Assembly: GCA_003008705.1 (NCBI GenBank)
Contig: PDUO01000068.1
Location: forward strand, 161,320-225,319
Source: Pezicula radicicola
Lineage: Eukaryota > Ascomycota > Leotiomycetes > Helotiales > Dermateaceae
Length of the DNA stretch: 64,000 nucleotides
Direction of reading: 5' to 3'
The translations under genes and the position numbers were made by a program. The first letter of the stretch is position 1, and every line of letters begins with the position of its first letter. This document shows, in pieces, positions 1 through 11,779 of the stretch. The notes beneath the pieces are model-generated. The model saw only the letters and a list, made by a program, of their open reading frames with translations, was not told where the DNA came from and searched no databases.

Positions 1-709
1 TAGATACATTAGCCATGGCGGCAGAAAAGTTCCTCCATCAGAACTGAGATGTTGGACAGGGTTTCCTTCACAGCAATTTCGATGAATCTATATCAAATAA
101 CACTTCTATCCGGTACGATTTAACAGCCAGCAAGGTCAGCCTTTATCGTGGCATATAATACACCTTTCCTTCAAATACAACACGGACACTTCATCTGTTT
201 AACAGCTTTGTTCATGCCCGATTACCTTAGTTTCATAATTTTACTTCCTGTAATTGAAACCTAGTATATACTTTAGTTTTCAGACCATAAGCTCAAGCCC
301 TATTGCCTCGATATACCCTATTTACTGCTCAAGAACATGATACCTTCATTGACTACCGTTTACTCTAATTTTAACCCAGTGATTTCTATATTAGAGACCG
401 TGGAGGCTCATTTAGGTGTGTTTCGAGACAGTGACGGCCAACATTGTGTCCGACTTTCCGCGACCGGACTTGTACACTCTCAGTTTCACCGACCATAAAG
501 CACTTCTTTACTGCCACGGATGCTAGATCTGGTGGACATAGGGGCTGTAACCATTTTGCTTTGGCCATGATTTAAATATACGCCATAAAGCTATTGTCTT
601 CCACTACTAAGTTCGTTCCCCATTGGCTATAGAATAATATCTTGTTGATCAAAAAGAGTGATATTTGGCAATTGGTGGCATTCTGATTGCCTATTTTCTT
701 AGGGAATAT
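1..709. other. No gene seen (left edge)
   Basis: No reading frame here has coding character or similarity I recognise. The short open frames at 386-568 and 572-778 are low-complexity or run into the adjacent MITE. The last eight bases before the MITE (702-709, GGGAATAT) are its target-site duplication. Confidence 0.6.
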
Positions 710-1345
710 TAGACTGCGGAATGGGTACCCGGACCCATTGGGTAACCCAACCCATGGGCACCTATGGGTTCTTGGCACTACCTATAGGTAACCCGTGGGT
801 TCTCGGCACTACCCGTGAGTTACCTATGGGTTCTCGGCACTACCCACGGGGTTACCTATAGGTTCTTGGCACTACCCGTAGGTAACCCATGGGTACCTAC
901 GAGTTTCTATTAAATAAGACTCTACCTCTGCCTCTACCTTTGCCTTTACGCTTTGCCTTTACGCTTTGTCCTCTACCTTTACCGACAACTATCTACTTTA
1001 AGTAAGCTTCGGTAACACCTAACACTATAGCTATAGACTAATTATTACTAAGCAAATCAATTAAATTAACGAAGTTTTGAAAATACTAAGGTTTAAGACA
1101 AAGAGGTGGGAGTGTAGAGGTAAGACAGAGGTAGAGGAGCTAAAGGTAGGAGCAGAGGTCACGTGTATTAATTAATTACTTAATTTAATTAACTACATGT
1201 CTTTTTTCGTGTAGAATACAAAAAGGCAACGTAGAAACACGTATAAATATATATAGTTATAATCTATGCTGTAATCATGTGATAGAAATTTATAAGTACT
1301 TGGCATAACGCACGGGTTACCTATGGGTACCCATTCCGCAGTCTA
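710..1345. mobile_element. hAT-type MITE, 636 bp, 21-bp perfect TIRs
   Basis: A perfect 21-bp terminal inverted repeat starts TAGACTGCGGAATGG at 710-730 and ends with its reverse complement at 1325-1345. The element is flanked on both sides by the same 8-bp word GGGAATAT (702-709 and 1346-1353). An 8-bp target-site duplication is characteristic of hAT transposons. No transposase frame is present, so it is non-autonomous. Inside the left end lie tandem copies of a 31-bp motif. The middle is AT-rich with polypyrimidine runs. Confidence 0.85.
764..890. repeat. About four tandem copies of a 31-bp subterminal repeat
   Basis: Copies of the unit GGGTTCTYGGCACTACC plus a variable ACCTATAGGTAACCC-like arm follow one another with a period of 31-33 bp. 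Each arm contains a small palindrome around GGTAACCC or GGTTACC. Subterminal repeats of this kind are common in hAT elements and could be transposase-binding sites; that role is inference. Confidence 0.7.
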
Positions 1346-1354
1346 GGGAATATA

Positions 1355-1781
1355 CTTCGTACAGGCCTAAACAAACCCTATTTCCGTCTAATCGCAACTA
1401 ACCAGTTACAGCTGAAAAGGTGACTTTCCAGTTAAGTGATTGGTTGATTACCCTGGATTTACACAGCCGCAGCTTAGACGGTAATAGGGTTTGTTTTACT
1501 TCGTAGAGGTCGGGATGGGGACCCGCGATGGGACCTTGGCAACCTATGTAGCACGTGCAGTATAAGGTCCCTAGCTAGCAGAACATTTTCTTACTAAACA
1601 AAATTGTGTGTTTAAGAGTTAGGTAGTTAGGAAAGCTATTGCCGTTGCCTGCTTCAAAACTAGCTATATACTGGCTGAAGTACACGTATAGCGACAGGGT
1701 GTGCACGTGTCACATGGGTTGCCAAGGCCCCATCACGGGTCCCCATCCCGACCTCTACAGTTTGTTTGGGCCTGTACGAAG
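1355..1781. mobile_element. TA-flanked fold-back element (Tc1/mariner-like MITE)
   Basis: Termini CTTCGTACAGGCCTAAAC and the inverted GTTTGGGCCTGTACGAAG are bounded on both sides by TA (1353-1354 and 1782-1783), the usual target duplication of Tc1/mariner elements. Inside are two more inverted repeats. One is around the AAACAAACCCTATT arm (about 1375-1395 against 1476-1499). A longer one, containing GGTCGGGATGGGGACCCG, runs about 1506-1560 against 1698-1756. The whole sequence can fold into nested hairpins. No transposase is encoded. Confidence 0.7.
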
Positions 1782-1976
1782 TAGGCCCTTTATATCAATT
1801 GAGTGCCATAGAAAGCACAAAAATAGTAGCAAAAGTAATTGTATTATCAGCTGAAAAAGCGGATTTAGCTGTGAACTTAGTAACCCCTGAATAATGAACC
1901 TAAACTCGGCCTCGAACTCTGTATTCGACTAAAAATAAGTGTCCAAAAATAGTCGACATATCCTCATTTAACTTCC

Positions 1977-4262
1977 TCAAAGATCTCCCCAATCTTCCCT
2001 AATCATCATTGCCCCCTTGCGGCCAATCATAAATACAGGAGCCTGGATATTAACATCTGGCAACCGGGGAATGATACTACAATCCACAACCCTCAACCGA
2101 TTAACCCCATAGACTCTTAGCCTCGAATCCACTACCCCGCCATCCTCCAACGGTAGCATCTGATTCGTTCCCGAGGCGTGCCAGTTGGGTATTGTATTTG
2201 CTTTGATATACTCAAAGATGGCGTCGTCGTTATCATCACCGACGGAGGGGCCAGGACTGACCTCGCCGTTGTTGGGGCCTACGGTGAAACGGGAGAGGGC
2301 GGGATGGGCCAAGATTTTACGGAGGTATTTAAAGGATTGGATGGCCATTATACGGTCGGTGGGGTCGGCATAGTACTGTTGTGACCAGTTAGCTAGGATA
2401 TGTCTAGATGGTGCATGATTACATCTCTGCGCGAAAGACGTTGAGATTTCGCTTACATTTGGGTTGATATTCGGAGCATCGGCTATCGAACTTGATTTCA
2501 ATGTAATATTGCCCCGAGATAGAGCGACAAGACCCGACGCTGTAAGTGAGATATAAGACTCATTGCCCTTGGGTATGTAGAACGGCGTCGGACCACCAGG
2601 ATAGAAGATCGATTCGTAAAGGTACTCAATGTGTGATTGATTTGTGAGACCCTGGGCGATAACTTCATGAGCGCCGATGGACTCAAGTTCAGCGTCGGAT
2701 AACATTTGGAATCCGTTGGTTATGCCTGACGGCGCTGTGTAGGGGCCTGTAAGATTGTTGTAGAATTCGTCCTGAGCTTCTTGGATGTTGACGAAATTCG
2801 CACTCATTTGACTGGTAGAGGACTCGGGGAGCACTGTAGCCATGATGCTAAAGACAGAGTGGTCGTTTAGGCTGGATGGACAGATAAGTGTTTGCACCGT
2901 CCCTACTGTATGTTTGTATGAAACTTACTGTTGGCCAATATTGTCGTTGATCATGACTGGGGTTATCCCGAACTTCGCCAGCTCTGCAGAAGGGCCCATT
3001 CCCTATACCGCGAGTCAGTAGGCCACAAAACTGCATCTAATACAAATACATACTGAGAGCATCAAAAGTTGAGGAGATTGGAATGCGCCCATGCTCAAGA
3101 TGACTTCTTTCCTGGCCGTGATATTATGCAGTAAGCTGGTTTCCTGGTCGATAAAGACTACTCCGTTCGCAGTGGGTGACCCGGTGCTGCTTTCAGTAAG
3201 AATTTGAGAGATACGTGCGTAATGTAGAACATCCAGATTTGAACGATTGGCGGCTTGCTTGTAGAAACTATCGTAACTTGAACTCCGTCGGAATCTGCTA
3301 TCGATGCAACCCGTCCCTTGTTTGACACCGGTGCCATTTCCCGTATTTAGATCGTTGACGATGGGTATGTTAGCAGCTTCGCACGCATGAATAAATCCAA
3401 TGTTTGAATCGGGCACAAAGCCTTGGAAGCCAATTTCAAGAGGCCCGTCAGAATATGCACTTGGTTCCCATGTTTGGAAACTCTGATCGAACCCACTATT
3501 TGGATTTGGGGGATTGAAGTGAGAGTTCTAGAGTCCATATAAGCCAAAGTGTCAATAATGTAGCTGGATAACCTCCCTTCACGAAGAGTGGATACACATC
3601 ATCCCAGCCCCAACCCGGATTACCAAGTCCAACCCATTTGTCGTAGACACTGGCACTACCGCGTCCGTAGTACAGACCATTGATGGCACTGCTACCACCG
3701 AGACCTCTGCCACCTGTCTCAGATTAGACAAGCAAAAATCGAGAGGAATAAATATTTTCAGAACCAGTGATGGTACAACCGCAGCAGGAAAGGAAAGACA
3801 TACGGAGATATGAGAGTATGCGTCCACCAAGATGTTCTTGCGGGACGGTGAGAAAAGACCAGTCAATTGCAGTTCCTAAAGCATAATTTAGCGTGTGAGC
3901 TAACTTAAGCAAGTATCTTACCGTACCTTTAAGGAACTGGTTGCCTCCAGGGGTTTGATATGCAGCTACGACGGTCGGCACTGGTCCTTCTTCCAGAACA
4001 AGAACTTTCTGATTCCCAGACTCGGACAACTGGTTGGCTAAAACAAGACCTGCTGTCCCTCCTGGAAATAGATAGGTGAGAATTTGTCATCTAAAAATCT
4101 AAGCTTAATAATAACTATACCTCCACAAATGATGAAATCGTACTCGTCTTGAACAATCTGCCGCTTAAGGTGTTTGAGGATAGCGGCGGAAGACCCATGA
4201 GACGTCAGAACAGTTGAGAGAGCGGTCCATGCGGCACCTAGGATAAACGTTGAATACCACAT
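1977..4262 (-). CDS. GMC-family FAD oxidoreductase (choline/alcohol dehydrogenase-like)
   Basis: Intact seven-exon gene on the minus strand: 4262-4121, 4061-3927, 3875-3804, 3713-3583, 3527-3054, 3002-2929 and 2871-1977. The joins give 640 residues. The N-terminus is a likely signal peptide (hydrophobic stretch, then Ala-rich). The FAD dinucleotide motif (DEYDFIICGGGTAG) is split by the first intron. The GMC signature GRGLGGSSAINGL opens exon 4. The C-terminus has the active-site histidine in NWHASGT and an asparagine at the second catalytic position (PDVNIQAPVFMIG). The family oxidises alcohols, sugars or aryl alcohols using FAD; the substrate cannot be read from sequence. Secretion is inferred from the leader. 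It stands alone with no pathway partner adjacent. Confidence 0.9.
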
Positions 4263-5373
4263 TTGGAGCGATTCAAAGATAATATGTTTCTTGATTGAGT
4301 GCTAAAAGGTACAACTAAGTGTTTTACGGAATGATACCTACAGAAGGTCCACTGGTTGCAAGAGAGACCTCTATATACATGTATCTGAATTTAAAGGCAG
4401 ACTTGCTCGGGTGTGCGGAGATGAATGCAAACTCGCCCAGAGATCAGCAGCTCCCGGAGAGGCATACTCGTACCAGGGACGAATAAACGTTAATTATTAG
4501 GTGACGAGCCACATTAAATTTAGCGCTTATTCACCCTTACAGTAGTACGAGTAAAGCTCGCCGGGAGTTACTCCTCTAAACTTTACTTCACTTGGCAACA
4601 TAAATTACCGTATTAATTAGTAATTAAGATAATAGGTAATATTTTAAACACTTTAATATTTAAAGACTAAAAAACCATTTTAATATATTCCCAAGTATAC
4701 GAATATAAGTTTAAAGTCTTTTCTTTCTATAAATTTACTTAGATTATTAATATATATTATAGAGCTTTGTATCTTTAAAGTATTTAAGGTAATACCTATT
4801 ATCTTAATTACTAATTAATATAGTATATATACTAAAAATCTATTTTATAAGTTATAAAAAAGAGTATTTATAATAAAGAAATTTCTTATCTTAAATATTA
4901 GTCTAGACTAGTTATTTTCGTTATTATACTATACTAGTATCTTATAATAACGTAGGGTATACTTTACTAGCAACTTGTAATAGTGTAGGGTAAGGTTAGG
5001 GTTACCTTATACTCGTATAATCGCTAGTTTCGCTTACGTGAGAGTCGAAGAACAACGATTAGATCACCCTATTTAAACATTAGGCTAGACTCATTATCAT
5101 CGTTATTATCGTGTTACGGAGGTCGCGGCCAAAAGTCTTAGGACTGCTAAGGGCGCCAAGGGCTACTAATACAACCACAGTAGCTGCCCAGAAACTAGAT
5201 TTGCGCAGTAAATTGCGGGGTAGACACAGCCCTATCCGGGACGCGGTTACAGCGACCCGAGGTAAGCAAGGGGCTAGCCGAAGCTACAGCCAATTAGTGA
5301 TACGTATATCGCGGGACACATGTACCGGCCCCAAGGTATCGCGGGAAGTTAGCGGCTCGCATATGAAGATACT
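4263..5373. other. AT-rich intergenic DNA, no gene
   Basis: After the GMC promoter region the sequence becomes strongly AT-rich (about 4600-5000), with many TA steps and no coding frame. This matches RIP-degraded repeat DNA. The open frame at 5111-5380 is GC-normal but shows no family resemblance. Confidence 0.55.
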
Positions 5374-5519
5374 GGGGTAATGTTTTACTCACCGCCTTCT
5401 TCAGGACAAAATACGGGGCTGGTGGCCGGGGTGCATTCCTCTGTGTACACCTCGAATTAGTGGTTATTATTCTGCCCGACATAAACCCCCCCTTATAGCG
5501 GTGAGTAAAAACTTACCCC
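5374..5519. mobile_element. 146-bp MITE, copy A
   Basis: Inverted termini GGGGTAATGTTTTACTCACC (left) and GGTGAGTAAAAACTTACCCC (right), joined to internal CGC/GCG, enclose sequence that includes TTCAGGACAAAATACGGGG and GTGTACACCTCGAA. A second copy of the same length lies at 54555-54700, so this is a dispersed repeat family. No coding capacity. Confidence 0.75.
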
Positions 5520-7835
5520 TGGCACCGTCGTAGACTTCGTAGATGTTTGTAGATACTCGATATATGTATTATCTATCTTAATAAGTCTCGAGCTAGAAGA
5601 ACCCGCTCTAGAGAAATGGATACACTTCTACTGTACCCCCTATACTATAATCCAACCTATATATTTTGAACCTTACAATTAGACCCAACTATACTACTAA
5701 TCTTATCGTGTTGTACTAGCCTGCCCTTCGTCGCCTTTGTTGTTTCTATAGACAACTCTCCTTCTAGGAAAGCCTTTATTGCCGAAAAGGGCTACTACAT
5801 CCGAATTATACCTCAAATTAACTAGAGCGATGTCTAAGATACTCTGCTACCTTTTCCGAAGCTACCTACTTCAGCCTTTTCGTATAATGAGTAGATTTTA
5901 TGTAGGAAGAGGTTTATAGTTCGATTATTAGGTGTTATTGCTTGTAAAATCTCGTCTTTTTTTGTGTATAGAATAACGTTTGTACAGGTGATACAGGCCA
6001 GCACAATATAGGCTTTCGAGTCTGAGAAAGTAATATTTCCCTCTATTTCGAGTTTAGATTAATAAGTAATGCGCCAGGCGACAAGATTTATAGTTCTAGG
6101 GATCTAAATTCAATTGTGTCTAAACGGTCGTAACTAAGTACTTCCTGTTCGTCTCTAGTGTGTACAAACTTCTCGATTAGTCGTTGACTAATATAAGGGG
6201 ATGTTGTTATACCTTAGCTGCCTACTCTTCTTCTACGATCTTAGTTCGTTGTGCTAGGTTGTGACGAGGAAGGGCTAGGATCGTCGAAATCTACGACGAG
6301 GGTTTTGGAGGTATTAGATGAACTTAAAGTTCTTGTAAGGTTGATAAAAGTAGAAGGTAGTTAGTTTATTTGAATTGCATCCTTTGCAATCTATCTCCTT
6401 TATTTCCCGTGCCGCTAACAAGCGACCCGGATACGACCCCACTCCCGTGTGTTAAATGCGTTATTTGACATAATAACAGTTATAGGCAGCGTTAAGTTTT
6501 CGCCCAAGTGCGAAGGAAAGAAGGGCGATCCCTTTAGCGTAAGCTAGGAGACCCGGTTAGAGCGGAGCCCTATTAGTACGAAAATATCTTGCTGCAAGCG
6601 ACGTGGATACGATGCACTTTAATGTATTATCAAATCATGTGCCATTGAATTGCAACAGAGCGGACGGGACGCGTCCTTATGCCTTTCATACCTTCCGTAA
6701 CTTTCGTACATTAGGAAGGCCTAAGCGAGACCGACGATTAGTACTATAGCGATGTCTTGTGTATCCGCTGGTAGTGCAGAGAAGAACGTTGTCGAAAACG
6801 AGGTTCCGAGGACCAATTTAGCCTCAGAGGAGAGGGCGCAACCTTTATTCTTTTTGGAACAGGTAAGTTTCGATTGCAATGTATGTACTTATGATTAGTA
6901 GGCTATTCGAAGGGCTTTGTAGGGTGCGGAATGGAAAGTAAGGTGTCAAGCAAACCTTTAAGGCGGCATATCTGGTGTACGCATTGGCCTAGCTCAACCC
7001 GTACCTTTGGGTCAAAAAACTTGTTGACAAGCACACACCTGACGTAATTCCTTCTTTCGTTTACTTACATGTGGTCATAATTAGTGTGGGTGGGGCAGAC
7101 GGGAGATTGTCCAACAATGATTAGGAGCTTATCCTGGCTTGCACCGACTTTGGAAGCTGGGAAGAAACACCGTACAGAAATATTCGTAATTATATTCTTG
7201 ATACTATAGGTACCTAGCCTAGTAACCTCGTTAGACTTCCTACCTTAAAAAGGGAAGACTAACAGATGCAAACTTCCTTTGTAACTTCAACAGCTCCCGA
7301 GACCAAAAATACGGAGGTACGAAAGTACTGTATGTACAGAGAACGAAGTTGATAAGTACGCTCCTATCATGGGCCGACCCGTGTTAATGTTTTGCGGGCC
7401 GCTTTGGGGCAGAAAATACTGCCGCCAATCAGTAAATGAGCTCTTACACAAAATTCTAGCACGCCCACAAGGCGGTCTGCAAAACATTAGCCCTGGCACA
7501 TTACTGCACGCGGATGTGGGTCCTTATCATCACACAGCCACCACGTAGATAGGGTTTAGCGTCTAGGATACAGGAAGCATCAAGCCAAACTACTACCGAC
7601 CTTGTTATAAAAACCTTCGGCAGGTCGACATTTACTTCAGCAGCAGCTCACGCTCTAGTATACGAATCCGACCAGTCATTAGGTGACAAACCATCAAACA
7701 GCATCTCAACTCACCAGCTCACATCTTTGAGTGTAACAAGTGTGATCGATCGTTCTACGGTCGGTAGCCCTCGAACACTAATACCTCCTCCACTCTCGCT
7801 TTCACAGCATCAAAACACTATCGACGATTTATGTT
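5520..7835. other. Degenerate non-coding stretch
   Basis: About 2.3 kb with frequent stops on both strands and no recognisable family. The composition is mixed, AT-rich but with CG-containing patches, suggesting old repeat DNA. The frame at 7287-7499 (minus) has no family resemblance. Confidence 0.45.
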
Positions 7836-8183
7836 ATGGATCGCAACACGCAAAGGGTAATACCGCCACACTTTCAAGTAGCAAAAACTTTCCCTAGACG
7901 GGGATGTTTACACCTTTATCGACTCGTTAAGCCCGATACCTTTACCTGCAATCGTTGTAGTCTAGGCAAAACCTCGAAACTAGTGGTTTTCGTCAAAGAT
8001 AAATGGGATGAGCCTGTGTACAATGGCTGCTATGGTTATCTTCTTACTGCTTCGGAGACCAACGACTGCGCTAGGGATACACAAGATAATTCAGTCGGTG
8101 CTACAGCTACCATACACTCTCGGCGATCACCCAAGAGCCGTAGGTGTAGAAAATCGGCACGTCGAAATCGGAAGTCTAATTAG
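7836..8183 (+). CDS. Small cysteine-pair protein, possibly decayed
   Basis: A 115-codon frame from an ATG. Its middle reads DTFTCNRCSLGKTSKLVV and then DKWDEPVYNGCYGYLL. From memory, fungal genomes contain short uncharacterised proteins with a CxxC pair and a later CxGCYG pair, plausibly a zinc-binding knuckle. Here the first cysteine of the second pair is tyrosine, which a G-to-A change would produce. The tail is basic (RRSPKSRRCRKSARR). A second frame from 8008 to 8313 overlaps and could mean a frameshifted longer ancestor. Function unknown; it may be a relic. Confidence 0.35.
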   Translation: MDRNTQRVIPPHFQVAKTFPRRGCLHLYRLVKPDTFTCNRCSLGKTSKLVVFVKDKWDEPVYNGCYGYLLTASETNDCARDTQDNSVGATATIHSRRSPKSRRCRKSARRNRKSN

Positions 8184-8313
8184 AGACATAGAGGTAAATC
8201 ATAAGAGCGATAGGAACAATAAATATATTAAAGAGGAATTCGAGAATACTATTAAGGTCGGAATTTTATTACTTGGCTGCTGTACATTATTTATCGGAGA
8301 TACTTGGCATTGA

Positions 8314-8822
8314 AAGACCTTTTTGCGATTTATAAACTTCTTTTCCGTGATAAGGAGCTACTATAACAGTCAGTAATGAGAGTGGAATTTCGAAGGTTTC
8401 AAAGAGAAGCATAAAATCAATTCTCTAGTCTGTATAAACAGGAGAAGATAAAACTCTTTTGTAGTAGACTAGACTAAGATATAAAATCAGGCTTTTAATA
8501 ATTTAGCTACAATAGCACAACTTCTCTAGAGTACTTAGTCACACATTAGTATAGACATCCCGTAGCTTCACATATCTTTATAGCTATTAAATCTAGAATT
8601 CTTAAATAATCGTTAGAATCTTTATTGTACTTATCACATACTTATATCTAACTCTATCCCCATTCGTCTACTGTATTAGTAATTAGAGGCTACCACCTCT
8701 ACCTTACCTTCAACACCATTCGCTTCCGCTATCACGTTAGGCTTATAGATATACTATTCAACCCTGCCTTCTCCTTCTCCAGTTTAATAACCCTCTGCTC
8801 TAGACTCTGACTCTGAAGAAGG
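8314..8822. other. No gene seen
   Basis: AT-rich spacer between the small ORF and the 3' end of the membrane-protein gene. No frame or repeat supported. Confidence 0.5.
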
Positions 8823-10032
8823 TCAAGTGATCAACCACGTACACCCACCTTTCCCACTAGTAACATTAAGCGATTTCGTGATGACCGAACTTGAACTCGT
8901 CAATAACGGTGCTGCAGATCCATCACTCAGTATCTGCATTTGCTGACAATACGGAATGACGCTTGACTTTGTTACACTATTCTCAACTTTCACAACCTTA
9001 GGATATCCTGGAAGGGAGCTTGAAACGCTGGAGCTCCCTGCCGCAGTTGCAGTCGATGTCGCAGATTGAGACGTGGATGTGGATACAGCGTCAGAGGTGA
9101 GGTTAACATATATGAATACCTCTAAAAGCGTAGAGTTCCAAAAACAGAACCAGGGCGAATCTCCAGGTTGAGGGGATCCGAGGTTAGCAGAAGCTCGTGA
9201 GTCAAGAATATCGTCACCAGCAGCCTCCGGCAGAATTACGAGTTTATCATATGTACTCTGGAAAAAGTATGTTGGTCCTCGTTCTGGATCCTCAGTATCA
9301 GTTGCCAGAACTCCTGGTAAGGCAAAGCTGATCGATGGTGCTTGCATGCCATAAGAAAACACTGCAAACGACGAGTTGGCTAGGCCGAGTGTAACCAAAT
9401 GATTGGAATCCTGGCTTTCCGTAACGACTATATCATACTCAGAAGGTTCTATTGTACAAGACCAGAATAGACTTTCGAATTGAGCGAGACAGGTGTTAAG
9501 GATGGTGTAGGGTATTGTCATAGGTAACTCGAAAGTGCCCGTCGGTAAAGCGGGGAGACCAGTTGCGGTAGGGAGTAAAGAGAAATCGGTAGCCATTGAT
9601 AGGAAACTTGTTGTGGGAATAGAGGTTGCATAAGCAGTTGGTGTGCTATTAAGATATAAGCTTTTATCTTCGAGCCACAAATTGGTCTAGGCATTTACCT
9701 TAGAGGATTATGAACTTTTTTGAATGTAGTAACCCCAAGGACTACAGCTATACACACAGCAATGACCAGGAGAACGCTAAGAATTATTGCTAATTTATGT
9801 TTCCGCAGGCCACGAAGTCGCGTGATGAGGCTCGTCGTCTGTAGATCTGCTGATTTATCATGAAATTCAAGTCCAGCTTTGTCGTATGGTATTTGCTTCT
9901 CTGTTGAATATGCGACCTAAGAAGAGTTCGGATCACTACGATACAAAATGAGTTTCATTCTCGTGGGCGACGCACCTGGGGAGCAAACTGCGCAGGATCT
10001 ACCTCTAGGGTTGAATATGACGGTTGTGCCAT
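8823..10032 (-). CDS. Single-pass membrane protein with Ser/Thr-rich ectodomain
   Basis: Three exons, 10032-9976, 9916-9699 and 9660-8823, give 370 residues. The N-terminal tail is cytoplasmic-like (MAQPSYSTLEVDPAQF) and ends in basic residues (RLRGLRKHK). One transmembrane helix follows (LAIILSVLLVIAVCIAVVLG). The remainder is an ectodomain with several N-glycosylation sequons, a Ser/Thr-rich linker near residue 290 and paired cysteines near the C-terminus (PYCQQM, GGCTW). This layout is common among uncharacterised fungal surface proteins. The second intron is only 38 bp under this model, unusually short. The other frame evidence supports it, but an alternative splice is possible. Function unknown. 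Confidence 0.7.
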
Positions 10033-11779
10033 GTTAGATAGATCATTAGGTTCTCCTTTTCAAAGCTAGCCAGCACCTTTGAGAGTATGGGATTCCTGAT
10101 CGGTTTTTGAATAACTGCGTCGTGATTTGAAGGTTAAGAAACCTATTTTCTACAGGAGACTACTGCCCAGGCTCTCGTAATATTATTCTTTCTTTCTCTC
10201 GCCGCATTGGGCAAGCTGTGCCATACTCACGTAGCAGTCGCTAAGTGATACATTCTTGATACATTGAACTCCTTAAAGGATTAGGGGCGCGCATCTCACA
10301 GCAAAAGCTAATTGACACCTTCCTTTCCTGGTGCTGTGCCGACGGAGTTAACTGCCATTCTAAGCGAGATCGGCGATGTACTTGCAGGATGGGCTGTCTC
10401 TGTGACAATCCTAGCAGGACCCACTGGCGTAACATTTCATTTTAACGAGCATATTTGTAGCCTGCACACGCATATCTTTGTACATCCAAATTAGCCAATT
10501 TTGTATGTGCTGGGAATATAGTACCGAACTATCAAGGTCCCGTAAGCGAGCCAAGTAGCCGAGGGCTACTTATATCGTAGCATTCGTTTCTATTCTGTAT
10601 CATCTATCTATCTATCAATCAATCAACTATTATAATACAAACCAATCGTACCTATATTCTTACGAGTATACTCACCCTGGTGATCCCAACAGTATGGGTT
10701 ATAGACCTATTTTGATGCCTCTAGGCATATATATAGAGCCTGCAACTTTCCCTCCATTTCCGAGGGTCGGTACTCACAATTTATTTGCATATGTCCATAT
10801 ACCACATTCTAATTTAATCTAGGCTCATACATCCACTATCTACTCCCATACCAGACGTTATTTCCAGTAGTCCCGCCAGCTGCCACACACCTTCACCCTA
10901 CGCCCTATTGCCGCGTTCGGGCACCAGTCCCATCAGTGTTAACGAAGGCCTTACGTAGTAGATGACGATTATAGACGGATTTAAATACCGGCTCTAGTAG
11001 GATTAACGTTAAGAAAGCTCGGTATACGTGCGAAGCTAGAATCAGCAAGAGAGTCGTAGGGTGGTGAATATCTTATATATATCATCCGCAGGTTTAGAAG
11101 ACAACATAACTAGTACTCCGTTGTTAATTGTATTAAGGATAGAGTCAATAAGGTCCAGAGAGTATAGCTTAAGATAGCGAAGGGGATCAAGTATAGTTGT
11201 CAAAAGGAGAGGTCGGTCTTTGAGATACTATAAGACTCTTCATTGTATACCTAAAATGAATATAGTCTTACTGAGCCGGTGGCCTGCACCTAGTAGACCT
11301 TGAAAAAAAAAATTTCTTGTTAATGCCAAACTTTCTAGTCTTCCGGTAAGACTATCTCGAATTTATGATTTAGATATATAAGATGTGAATTCAATTTATA
11401 TATAAAACAGTAATCAAAATCCATACAATCCAAGCAGCGACAACGGGCGCCATAGATATCCTGAATCTGTTAGAACTGTAAGATAGAATGGACCGGCGTA
11501 CATACATGTTTACATCTATTACACATATATGATCCGTGTTTTTTTTGCTTCTAACGATTCATCTGAGCTCAAGAAACCTAACGCATCGAGGTCTACACTA
11601 GATAGTACATGCGTGCCTTTTCCTAAATTATGCAAAAGGTTCTTATTTTAGTAAAAGACAGCAATTGAATACAGAGTCTAATTGCTATCCGGGTCGGTAG
11701 TGGTAACGATAGGCAACTAAGTATTGTAGTATGCTGGAATTTTAATATAAAATGGAATCGTCTTCTGTACCCCGTCAAA
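10033..11779. other. Intergenic, no gene supported
   Basis: Contains the likely promoter of the minus-strand membrane-protein gene next to 10032. Two overlapping short frames at 10241-10494 are antisense to each other, with no family resemblance. The rest is AT-rich with many stops. Confidence 0.5.

Noticed and set aside
714..905. Tandem 31-bp repeats as a CRISPR-like array
   Set aside because: No unique spacers, nuclear fungal DNA, and the repeats sit inside a hAT MITE.
2178..2384. Open frames on the plus strand inside the GMC gene
   Set aside because: Antisense shadows of the long, well-conserved last exon.
10241..10494. Overlapping ORFs on both strands as candidate small genes
   Set aside because: Mutually antisense, no family resemblance and no supporting promoter or splice signal.
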